A stretch of 8,366 nucleotides of DNA from an uncultured Oscillospiraceae bacterium (GTDB lineage Bacteria; Bacillota; Clostridia; Oscillospirales; Ruminococcaceae): the NCBI GenBank assembly GCA_934463345.1, contig CAKSJL010000072.1, forward strand, positions 1 through 8,366, read 5' to 3'. Below are positions 1 to 6,014 of this stretch, piece by piece. The notes below the pieces were generated by a model, which saw only the letters and a program-made list of their open reading frames with translations, was not told the origin of the DNA and ran no database searches. Both the position numbers and the translations under genes were made by a program. Position 1 is the first letter of the stretch, and every line of letters starts with the position of its first letter.

Positions 1-1106
1 TCACCGTAGCACTCTGTAATAAGCTTTTTGAAATAATCAAACAGCCATTCATTCATGAAGAAGTCATGAAGAACAACGTATCTTGCAAAGAATGCAACGG
101 AGAAGTTATTGATAAGCATAGCTGTACTCTTGAGAATATCATTCAGTATATTAAGAACCTTCTGTTCGCCTTTGGATGCTGCGATAGTAATGGTCTTATA
201 GTTGATATTTTCAGGATTTCCGTCTGTTGCTTCCCAGAAAATAGGTGTATCTTCCTTTGAGAGAATGTCAGCGTACTTTGCAATGATAGCGTCTCTTGAA
301 AGCTCAGCCTTAACAGAGCCATCAGGATAACCACTGAGCTTTGCACAATTTTGTACACACACGACTCTTTCAATCTGATTTGTATGATTTACATACTCAT
401 GCATTATCTCATTTTCAAGGAGGATCGACATATTGATGTTCTTTCCAAACTTGATGAAAATATAGTTTCCTGAGCGTTCATCAAGCTTCTGCTCCTGATT
501 GGAGAGAGCAAGTGCACTTATTGAATTCATGCAGATTACCGGAATTTCCAGCTTCTTTTTAAATGCTTTTTCAAGTGATGAGAAATCGAGACAACCGTCC
601 TTGTAGTAGACTTTCATTTTGCTGCATACATCCGGCTGAACGCTTACGCCCATGCCAAGTACCTGTGAAAAGTCAAGAGAATTGCTCTGAACCATGCGGT
701 TGGCTTCATTTGTAACAAATGTTATAATTTCTTCATATGTTGTTTCTTCAGTTAAAGGCATGGATGACTTGTCAATAACAATCGGCTGGAGACTTGAAAG
801 ACCAATGCTAACTGAGAACTCATTGATTGCAACGCCTACTGTGTACTTAAATTCCGGGTTGATATCAATCAGAATCTTTCTTCTGCCTTTCTGGAGGTTT
901 TCAAGTGAAACAGGTGCTTCACCAACTTCGTAAAGAACGCCTTCTTCAATCATTTCATTTGTTATAATTGTAACGGCAGCTCTTGTTATTTCAAGTGTTC
1001 CTGCAATATCGACTCTTGAAATCGGACCATTTTCTTTTATGACTTTAAGAATCTGCATTCTGTTTCTTCTTTTCAGATCAAGCTTGCTTATTCCTTTGAA
1101 TTCCAT
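1..1106 (-). CDS. ROK-type transcriptional regulator, C-terminus cut by window edge
   Basis: This reading frame is open for 368 codons from an ATG at 1106 to the left edge, so the gene has its start but lacks its last residues. Residues about 15-62 form a winged helix-turn-helix typical of ROK/NagC/XylR repressors (NRMQILKVIKENGPISRVDI, then a recognition helix around TRAAVTIITNEM), followed by the wing motif GRRKILIDINP at 74-84. The rest follows the ROK actin-like fold (YTVGVAI at 88-94, LGMGVSVQPDV at 150-160). The ROK kinase features are degenerate. The usual Asn-Asp after the 'IPV' strand is N194-S195, the Gly-rich phosphate loop is replaced by FGKNINMS, and the CxCGxxGC zinc motif is reduced to CVQNC. 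It is therefore probably a DNA-binding regulator without sugar kinase activity, and its ligand cannot be predicted. AGAAGG lies 12 nt before the ATG; an in-frame ATG at 1118 directly abuts that site and is less likely. The gene lies downstream of the yfhO-permease pair on the same strand. Confidence 0.85.
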   Translation of the reverse strand, partial: MEFKGISKLDLKRRNRMQILKVIKENGPISRVDIAGTLEITRAAVTIITNEMIEEGVLYEVGEAPVSLENLQKGRRKILIDINPEFKYTVGVAINEFSVSIGLSSLQPIVIDKSSMPLTEETTYEEIITFVTNEANRMVQSNSLDFSQVLGMGVSVQPDVCSKMKVYYKDGCLDFSSLEKAFKKKLEIPVICMNSISALALSNQEQKLDERSGNYIFIKFGKNINMSILLENEIMHEYVNHTNQIERVVCVQNCAKLSGYPDGSVKAELSRDAIIAKYADILSKEDTPIFWEATDGNPENINYKTITIAASKGEQKVLNILNDILKSTAMLINNFSVAFFARYVVLHDFFMNEWLFDYFKKLITECYG

Positions 1107-1144
1107 TTTTCTAACCATCCTTCTGATTTTGATATTTACCGCAG

Positions 1145-1166
1145 CTATATTCCTTCTGAAATATAG
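1145..1166. promoter_or_regulatory. Perfect 7-bp inverted repeat upstream of the ROK-type gene
   Basis: CTATATT (1145-1151) and AATATAG (1160-1166) are exact inverted copies separated by 8 bp. They lie about 40 bp upstream of the start of the ROK-type regulator. ROK repressors commonly bind AT-rich palindromes and often control themselves, so this could be an autoregulatory operator, or a hairpin in the leader RNA. The spacer contains CCTTCTGA, which recurs at 1119-1126 as part of the gene's own ribosome binding site. No strong promoter was found next to it. The operator role is inference. Confidence 0.35.
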
Positions 1167-1173
1167 TTACGGG

Positions 1174-1200
1174 GCAGCATAGGGTGTATTGCTGCTTTTT
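1174..1200. terminator. Possible weak terminator hairpin after the AEC permease gene
   Basis: GCAGCA (1174-1179) and TGCTGC (1190-1195) form a 6-bp stem with a 10-nt loop, starting 4 nt past the permease stop codon. A run of five T follows the stem on the plus strand. In the minus-strand direction of the permease the stem is followed by CCCCG, with no U-tract. Intrinsic termination of the permease transcript is therefore doubtful, and read-through into the ROK-type gene is plausible. It could act on antisense transcription or protect the 3' end of the mRNA. Confidence 0.3.
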
Positions 1201-2110
1201 AAAGTTTGTAAAGATGAACAATCAGCGGCATTGTAAGCGTTGATAACAATGTTGTTACAGCAAAAATTTCTGAAGCAAATATTGAATTTTTGTTGTAATT
1301 CAGACAAAGCATCGTTCCGATTGCCGCAGTTGGTGCTGACATTGCAATAAGTACTGTCAGTTCTGATGATTCATTCATCGGTATCATTCTGAATAACCCG
1401 GCTGTCATGAGAGGTATGACCATGATGGTGATCAGCGATACATAATAAATCCTCGGGTTTTTTAGTGCTTTGAGGATATTTGTTTCTGCAATAGTTGCAC
1501 CGGCTACTATCATAGCTAAAGGAGTATTCATATTTCCTATAAATTCAAGTGATTTCAGGAAAATGGACGGCAGATGTATTCTGCATATAAAGCAGACAAG
1601 ACCTGCTGCAACAGCAATTATCGAAGGTGATGTAAAAGCTTTTATTATAAACTTGAAAGTTTTTACACCGGAAATCTGGATAATACCGTGAGTCCATACC
1701 AGAATATTGAATACAGTCAGAAATGCGGTTAAATAAAACACCCCCTCAGAACCAAGTATTGACTGCACCAATGGTATTCCCATAAAAGCACAATTTGAAT
1801 AAATACAGGAGAAACGCTCAATATCGGTTTCTCTGCCATTTTTTCTTCTTATTAGCAGATATGAAATTACCATAGCTATAATATATGCAAAAACAGATAG
1901 AATAAAAGCGCTGATAAAGCCTTTTATCAGTTCAGACTTAAATTCTGTCTGATAAGCAGTAAAAATAACAACGGGATTAACAATTGTTAAAACAAGTTTT
2001 GAAAGCTCTTTTGTTCCGCTTTCCGAAATAATACCAGATTTGCTGCACCCGAATCCCGTTAAAATAAGCAGCAACATTATAATTGCTTGATTGAGAATTG
2101 TTGATGACAA
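1199..2110 (-). CDS. AEC-family (auxin efflux carrier-like) permease
   Basis: This 303-residue integral membrane protein has about ten predicted hydrophobic segments (roughly 5-22, 36-54, 64-88, 102-120, 124-146, 158-178, 187-208, 221-243, 248-270 and 279-301). The family is recognised from the pattern 'NxxFMGIPL' (SNCAFMGIPL at 105-114), the NP pair in the second segment (45-46), NTPLAMIVAGATIA at 195-208 and the SAPTAA stretch at 258-263. AEC carriers in bacteria move small organic acids such as malate or malonate, or related anions. The substrate here cannot be read from sequence. The start is a TTG at 2110: an in-frame TGA lies just upstream at 2116-2114, and the next possible start (Met12) would remove most of the first membrane segment. 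The gene begins 7 bp after the YfhO gene ends, so the two probably form an operon. Confidence 0.88.
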   Translation of the reverse strand: MSSTILNQAIIMLLLILTGFGCSKSGIISESGTKELSKLVLTIVNPVVIFTAYQTEFKSELIKGFISAFILSVFAYIIAMVISYLLIRRKNGRETDIERFSCIYSNCAFMGIPLVQSILGSEGVFYLTAFLTVFNILVWTHGIIQISGVKTFKFIIKAFTSPSIIAVAAGLVCFICRIHLPSIFLKSLEFIGNMNTPLAMIVAGATIAETNILKALKNPRIYYVSLITIMVIPLMTAGLFRMIPMNESSELTVLIAMSAPTAAIGTMLCLNYNKNSIFASEIFAVTTLLSTLTMPLIVHLYKL

Positions 2111-2126
2111 AAATCAATCACCTTCC
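2108..2126 (-). promoter_or_regulatory. Ribosome binding site and TTG start of the permease, overlapping the upstream stop codon
   Basis: On the minus strand GGAAGGTGAT (2126-2117) matches the anti-Shine-Dalgarno sequence over GGTGAT. It lies 6 nt before the TTG start at 2110-2108. The stop codon TGA of the YfhO gene (2120-2118) is inside this binding site. Ribosomes ending the first gene therefore sit on the initiation site of the second, which favours translational coupling. The site also decides the non-ATG start. Confidence 0.7.
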
Positions 2127-4787
2127 AAATCTTATTACTATACCAGTAAAATATACTATAACCGGCATGATATATATTAATAATATAACTGAAATTATTG
2201 CAGTGCGGCAAATTATAAGCGATACAGCGCCAGCATATTTATTTTCAGTTATTTTTTTACAGCGTATTGTGAATACTGACATCAGAATGCCCAAAGTAAA
2301 AATAATAAACGATACCTTAAACCCTTCAGGATAAAAGACAAGTCTTATATTGTTATGACCATTTTCAAGCTTTACAGCACAAAAAGTATCATTAACTTTG
2401 TATAATTCAGTTTTTTTGCCGTTCAGATAAGCTTTAAAACCGCTGTCCCATGGAACGGCAAGATATAAGTACTCATTATCCTGTGAACTGCATTCAGCTT
2501 CAAGAGTGTGTCCGCTGACCTTTGGTGAGGAAGTTCTGAGCGAATCTATTTCTGATTTCAGTTTGCTGATATCAACACCAAAAACATTGAATGAGCTGAC
2601 AGAGACATTTTTTAAAAAAGTTATCATGATGCTTACGTTTTCGTTTTCAAATTCTCCCAGAGAAAGAAAACCATTATTGTATTTCGATGGATAACTTTTT
2701 GATACTGTCTCTCCATTGACGCTAATCATAACAGAATCATTTATCGGCTCATTTACACGACTTGAACATTGATCAAATATATCCAAATACAAAGTCTGAT
2801 GCCCTTTTATATTTAGGTCATAGTTTATGCGGCAGTGGCTCATATCCGGTTCTGTTGAACTGATGTTATGCTTTCCGTCGGAATATTTATATTCCCCATC
2901 AGTTATATAGGTGAAGTCATAGCGTTTCAGTGCATCATCACTTCCGAGAAGCCTTTTTGAAAACTGCTGCTGTATCTTAAATCTGTCATTGCTTTTAAAG
3001 TTTTCTGCAACTGTCGGATCTGTATCCGTAATAATACCCGCGGGGGCACATATCTGGTTTTGTGCAATTTCTATTACTGTACCATTTTCAAGATTTTTCT
3101 GATATGACTTGAAATCAGAAGATTTACCAAGAGAATATCTGATTCCAAGCAATGCATCTGTCAGAGCAGTTCCGCCGTTTGCGCCGACTTCCATCCAGTA
3201 AGACGAATAGCCAAGCTTTTTCATTGCAAACATATAAGCCTCAGGTGTAAGCGAGGTATAATGCGCATAGGAATTAAGTCCAATGCCGCTTAGCATATTT
3301 ATGTGAACATATTTTTTTTCAGTTTTGGTTCTGTAAAATTCAGGATCACTGATCTGATTTTCGACAGCGAGAGTCAGATCAAACAGTTTATCCTTTGATG
3401 AAGCATAACCAACATATATTGTCATATTTACAAATGACTCCACCAGAAAAACTCCTGACACAAGAATAAAAAATATGTTCTGCGTTATATGTTTTTTTCT
3501 GAGCAATGTAATAAACAGGATATATACACAAAGAGCCAGTATAAAAAGACCAGCAATTATTTTGAAAGAATCTCTTGTGACCCAAAGGGTTTTAGTGTAA
3601 ACAGAGAGACTTTTTTTTCTGCTTAATACTGCATAAATGGCTGTAAATGCAAATGCAGCAGCAGCTGTAAATGAAATTATTGTGTATAATCTGTTAGACT
3701 TTGCTGTGTTTGTCTGATAAGAAAAAAATTCTGATATAACAGACAAACCGGTAAAAATTACCATATAACCGTATCTTAAAGGAAATCCCTGATACCCACC
3801 GCCATGCCACATTTTGTTGATTGGATCAAGTAAAACGGGAATTGTCAGAAATGCAAGTATTAACAGATTGTACTTTGTTCTTCGCTTTTTCAGAACTGGA
3901 CTTCTGATAATAAAAAGCAGTGCAGCAAATATGAACGCATCAGTAACTATAATGCAAACCTTGTCCATGAATGACTGAAAAAGAGCATCATTCATAAACT
4001 TTGAAAAATTTGACATGCCTCTTGCGGATTTGCTTATCTGAATAATGGTACAGAGCCAGACCGGTGCTGTAATAAGCATTGCTGAAAAGGAAGAAAGAAT
4101 AAATTTCAGACTGACAGTTTTTCTTTCTTTTCCAGGGCATCTGAAGAGTATGATAAGTGTAACTGAAATAATCAGGTAGATTACAACCATAATCGAGAGA
4201 TAATAATTAACAGTTACGCATGCGCTCAGCATAAAAATGTAAAAACCACATTTTTTCTTGAAGCACATTTCCTCTACAGATAAAACTAATAATGGAAACA
4301 TGTACATTATGTCAAGCCAGACAAGAGTCTGGTAATACATAAGTCCATATCCGCAAAAAGCGTAAATTAGTCCGAACAAAACAGTGTATTTTTTTTCAAG
4401 GCGTTTAAAGCTGACAGAGAAATAAAGCGTAGAAGTAAGCGCACATATTGCAAGCTTTAATGCCAGAAGAATGTTTACAAGGTAAACGATATTATGCTTT
4501 GAAACAAATTTAACTGTAAGGTAGAGAGGACTAACTAAAAAAAACAAAAATATTCCCCAGAAATTTATACCTCCACCTGATGAGAAGGAATACAGTATGC
4601 TTGATTTTCCATCAAGTATATCTTTGAGATTCATCAAAAGAGGAATTGTCTGTTGTTTCATGTCACACCATGAAACCGTTTTATTTCCAAAAGGAAATAT
4701 TCCGAAAAGAGCAAAAAACAAAAATGTGAAAACCAGTGCCAGAAAGAAAGATATTAATGGCGGATATATTTTTTTTGCCTTATGCAT
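2118..4787 (-). CDS. YfhO-family polytopic membrane protein (GT-C type)
   Basis: This is an 889-residue membrane protein. The N-terminal half has many hydrophobic segments, starting with one at about 9-31. It is followed by a largely hydrophilic, presumably extracytoplasmic region (roughly 465-820) and two final membrane segments near 822-841 and 856-882. The family is recognised from the first-loop pattern with D42 (SWCDMKQQTIP), the SGGGINFWG stretch that follows, and the C-terminal module with 'WDSGFKAYLNGK' and FYPEGF before the last helices. YfhO proteins are GT-C fold proteins. In Bacillus and Listeria, members take part in glycosylation of lipoteichoic acid or other surface polymers. 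D42 sits where GT-C enzymes carry the catalytic acidic residue, which is inference. The length is close to the usual 850-900 residues. The ATG at 4787 follows GGGAG by about 7 nt. No GT2 partner glycosyltransferase is visible in the window. Confidence 0.88.
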   Translation of the reverse strand: MHKAKKIYPPLISFFLALVFTFLFFALFGIFPFGNKTVSWCDMKQQTIPLLMNLKDILDGKSSILYSFSSGGGINFWGIFLFFLVSPLYLTVKFVSKHNIVYLVNILLALKLAICALTSTLYFSVSFKRLEKKYTVLFGLIYAFCGYGLMYYQTLVWLDIMYMFPLLVLSVEEMCFKKKCGFYIFMLSACVTVNYYLSIMVVIYLIISVTLIILFRCPGKERKTVSLKFILSSFSAMLITAPVWLCTIIQISKSARGMSNFSKFMNDALFQSFMDKVCIIVTDAFIFAALLFIIRSPVLKKRRTKYNLLILAFLTIPVLLDPINKMWHGGGYQGFPLRYGYMVIFTGLSVISEFFSYQTNTAKSNRLYTIISFTAAAAFAFTAIYAVLSRKKSLSVYTKTLWVTRDSFKIIAGLFILALCVYILFITLLRKKHITQNIFFILVSGVFLVESFVNMTIYVGYASSKDKLFDLTLAVENQISDPEFYRTKTEKKYVHINMLSGIGLNSYAHYTSLTPEAYMFAMKKLGYSSYWMEVGANGGTALTDALLGIRYSLGKSSDFKSYQKNLENGTVIEIAQNQICAPAGIITDTDPTVAENFKSNDRFKIQQQFSKRLLGSDDALKRYDFTYITDGEYKYSDGKHNISSTEPDMSHCRINYDLNIKGHQTLYLDIFDQCSSRVNEPINDSVMISVNGETVSKSYPSKYNNGFLSLGEFENENVSIMITFLKNVSVSSFNVFGVDISKLKSEIDSLRTSSPKVSGHTLEAECSSQDNEYLYLAVPWDSGFKAYLNGKKTELYKVNDTFCAVKLENGHNNIRLVFYPEGFKVSFIIFTLGILMSVFTIRCKKITENKYAGAVSLIICRTAIISVILLIYIMPVIVYFTGIVIRFGR

Positions 4788-4828
4788 TGAAAACTCCCGA
4801 AAAATATTTTTTGCTTTTAATTAATCAC

Positions 4829-4857
4829 ATTATAACCCTAATTGAAAAAAAAATCAA
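4829..4857 (-). promoter_or_regulatory. Sigma-A type promoter of the yfhO-permease operon
   Basis: On the minus strand a -35 box TTGATT (4857-4852) and a perfect -10 box TATAAT (4834-4829) are separated by 17 bp. Transcription would start near 4822, giving a leader of about 35 nt before the ATG at 4787. A-rich DNA upstream of the -35 box could act as an UP element. Two copies of TTTTACGAA lie just upstream of the -35 box. Confidence 0.75.
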
Positions 4858-4860
4858 GAT

Positions 4861-4880
4861 TTTTACGAAACTTTTACGAA
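4861..4880. repeat. Tandem TTTTACGAA direct repeat beside the yfhO promoter
   Basis: TTTTACGAA occurs at 4861-4869 and again at 4872-4880, a period of 11 bp, about one helical turn. The first copy begins 4 bp upstream of the yfhO -35 box. Same-face direct repeats in this position often bind an activator or repressor. No regulator can be assigned. The region is T-rich, but the ACGAA core makes a chance match less likely. Confidence 0.45.
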
Positions 4881-4956
4881 TTTTTTTTTAAAAGAGCTAA
4901 TAAAGTCAATAAATTCTAACTTTAGAGTCAATTTTTTGTATTTTTCTTGACGTTTA

Positions 4957-4985
4957 TGTCTAAAAAGCAATAAATTTGTCTAAAA
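4957..4985. repeat. TGTCTAAAA direct repeat, 20-bp period
   Basis: Exact copies of TGTCTAAAA start at 4957 and 4977, roughly two helical turns apart. They lie about 70-100 bp upstream of the -35 box of the DtxR-like gene and about 100-130 bp upstream of the yfhO -35 box. They may be binding sites for a regulator of either gene. Their function is unknown. Confidence 0.35.
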
Positions 4986-5054
4986 TAGAATATGGAATAA
5001 TTAAGAAATATCATGCTCTCTTTATTACAAATAAAATAAAAATCGAAGAATTTC

Positions 5055-5082
5055 TTGACAAAAAAAATAAAAGTGATAAGAT
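5055..5082 (+). promoter_or_regulatory. Extended -10 sigma-A promoter of the DtxR-like regulator
   Basis: A perfect -35 box TTGACA (5055-5060) is followed after 16 bp by TAAGAT (5077-5082). The -10 box is preceded by the extended -10 dinucleotide TG at 5074-5075. The start of transcription should be near 5089, giving a leader of about 50 nt to the ATG at 5140. Confidence 0.75.
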
Positions 5083-5139
5083 TAAGAGAACGAATAATTG
5101 TTGTTTAATGAAATTATGGCTGACAGAAGGGAGAAAAAT

Positions 5140-5538
5140 ATGAGACTTTGTGCAGGACAATGCAGATATCTTATTACTGTTTATCATCTTACTGAAAAAA
5201 ATCAGGTTGTTAAGTCGGTCGACATTGCCAAAACGCTGTCAGTAACCCGTCCGAGCGTCAGCAGGAAGCTTAAATGCATGTCAAAGCTTGAATTTATAGA
5301 TCCGAATTATTCTGCCAGCGTTCGGCTTACTGAAAAAGGCTTTGAAACTGCAAGGAAACTGGTCAGAAATTTTGAGGACGTAAACCTGTTTTTTGAAAAA
5401 ATCCTGAAGCTTGGTGACGATGAAGCATATGAACAGAGCATACAGTTTTTAGCGTCATTTCCGGAGCATACGATTGAAAGACTTTCGATGGTTACAAGAA
5501 ACACTATTCACAACAGAAATAAAAGCGAAAGACGCTGA
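5140..5538 (+). CDS. DtxR/MntR-like winged-helix regulator lacking canonical metal ligands
   Basis: This is a 132-residue protein whose N-terminal half is a winged helix like that of MntR/DtxR repressors. YLITVYHL is at 10-17, VKSVDIAKTLSVTRPSVSRK at 24-43 covers the helix-turn-helix, and VRLTEKG at 61-67 forms the wing. The C-terminal half (about 68-118) matches the MntR dimerisation helices in length. In a hand alignment with B. subtilis MntR the metal ligands Asp8, Glu11, His77, Glu99, Glu102 and His103 fall on Arg9, Ile12, Phe78, Ile101, Leu104 and Ala105, so none is kept. It may be metal-independent or sense something else. A MarR-type assignment is possible but fits the C-terminal half less well. 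The start at 5140 is chosen because GAAGGGAG lies 6 nt before it. Upstream in-frame starts (ATG 5116, TTG 5098) lack a comparable site. It lies between two transcription units it could control. Confidence 0.75.
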   Translation: MRLCAGQCRYLITVYHLTEKNQVVKSVDIAKTLSVTRPSVSRKLKCMSKLEFIDPNYSASVRLTEKGFETARKLVRNFEDVNLFFEKILKLGDDEAYEQSIQFLASFPEHTIERLSMVTRNTIHNRNKSERR

Positions 5539-5587
5539 AAAGGCTTTTAAGGAAATATAAATAAAAAATTACGATTTTTAAAAAAGC

Positions 5588-5616
5588 TTTATTTTTATAA
5601 AATTGTGTGCTATAAT
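5588..5616 (+). promoter_or_regulatory. Extended -10 promoter of the ACT/UPF0210/V-ATPase operon
   Basis: A perfect -10 box TATAAT (5611-5616) is preceded by TGC (5608-5610), giving an extended -10 element. The -35 region 17 bp upstream (TTTATT at 5588-5593) is weak, as is common when TG is present. Transcription should begin near 5623. Read-through from the DtxR-like gene is also possible, since no clear terminator was seen between 5539 and 5587. Confidence 0.65.
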
Positions 5617-5628
5617 GAAAGATGTAAT

Positions 5629-5640
5629 TTTCAGCTGAAA
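5629..5640. promoter_or_regulatory. 12-bp perfect palindrome at the operon start site, candidate operator
   Basis: TTTCAGCTGAAA is perfectly self-complementary over 12 bp. It begins 12 bp after the -10 box, so it covers the early transcribed region, a classical position for a repressor operator. The neighbouring DtxR-like regulator is an obvious candidate to bind it, but that pairing is inference from position only. Confidence 0.4.
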
Positions 5641-5660
5641 TATTTTAGGCGAAAAAAATT

Positions 5661-5710
5661 CGGCATGCTGCTTGCCGTAAAAGCGGCGCTGCATTGAATA
5701 AAAAATGCAG
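5661..5710 (+). ncRNA. Structured 5' leader with alternative stems upstream of the ACT gene
   Basis: The leader of roughly 100 nt can form stem A, CGGCA (5661-5665) with TGCCG (5673-5677). It can instead form stem B, GCCG (5674-5677) with CGGC (5684-5687). A and B share bases and exclude each other. Stem C, CTGCATT (5689-5695) with AATGCAG (5704-5710), is a perfect 7-bp hairpin ending 4 nt before the GGAG ribosome binding site at 5715-5718. No run of U follows any stem, so control of translation would be more likely than transcription termination. I do not recognise a known riboswitch class. Confidence 0.35.
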
Positions 5711-5725
5711 TTACGGAGAAATATT

Positions 5726-5995
5726 ATGAGAGCTGTTATAACGGTAATAGGAAAAGATAATGTTGGAATACTTGCAAAAGTAAGCGGCATTTGTTCTGAA
5801 TATAATGCAAATGTCATGGATGTAACACAGAGCGTTTTACAGGATATGTTCGCTATGATAATGATGGTTGATATCTCCAAAATGAATGCTGACTTCGTAG
5901 TGCTTGGTGATAAGCTTACAGAGCTTGGAAAAGAACTCGGACTTTCTATTCACACTATGCATGAAGATATTTTTAATTCGATGCACAGAATTTAA
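5726..5995 (+). CDS. ACT-domain protein, UPF0237 family
   Basis: This is an 89-residue protein made of a single ACT domain with the beta-alpha-beta-beta-alpha-beta order. AVITVIGKDNVGILAKVSGI at 3-22 carries the GxDxxGI loop (G9, D11, G14, I15), where ACT domains usually bind amino acids or other small ligands. The C-terminus ends in MHRI. Length and ending match UPF0237, stand-alone ACT proteins usually encoded directly before a UPF0210 gene in Firmicutes, as here. It presumably works as a dimer in the cytoplasm and may sense a metabolite for its partner protein. Neither the ligand nor the function is known. The start at 5726 is supported by GGAG 7 nt upstream; an in-frame ATG at 5705 lies inside a leader hairpin and has no binding site. 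The gene is first in the operon and is followed after 19 nt by the UPF0210 gene. Confidence 0.9.
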   Translation: MRAVITVIGKDNVGILAKVSGICSEYNANVMDVTQSVLQDMFAMIMMVDISKMNADFVVLGDKLTELGKELGLSIHTMHEDIFNSMHRI

Positions 5996-6014
5996 TGTTT
6001 AAGGAGCTTTTTAA

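Larger units (their letters stand above)
4788..5139. other. AT-rich divergent intergenic region between yfhO-like and DtxR-like genes
   Basis: This 352-bp stretch has no convincing gene. It contains the minus-strand yfhO promoter, the plus-strand promoter of the DtxR-like regulator, and direct repeats of TTTTACGAA (11-bp period), AGTCAAT (4904-4910 and 4926-4932, 22-bp period) and TGTCTAAAA (4957-4965 and 4977-4985, 20-bp period). A TTGACG at 4947-4952, followed 18 bp later by TAAATT, could be a further weak plus-strand promoter. Long A and T tracts suggest intrinsically curved DNA. Confidence 0.6.

Noticed and set aside
66..933. Plus-strand open frames at 66-260 and 694-933
   Set aside because: They overlap the ROK-type gene on the opposite strand, whose protein shows clear helix-turn-helix and ROK features. 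These frames have no ribosome binding sites or recognisable domains.
5539..5587. Possible terminator after the DtxR-like gene
   Set aside because: Only A and T tracts with very weak AT-only pairing are present. No GC-containing stem followed by a T-run was found.
5641..5725. Known riboswitch (glycine, lysine, SAM, T-box or c-di-GMP) in the ACT gene leader
   Set aside because: None of the conserved core motifs of these classes was recognised, and the leader is short. It is kept only as an unassigned structured leader.
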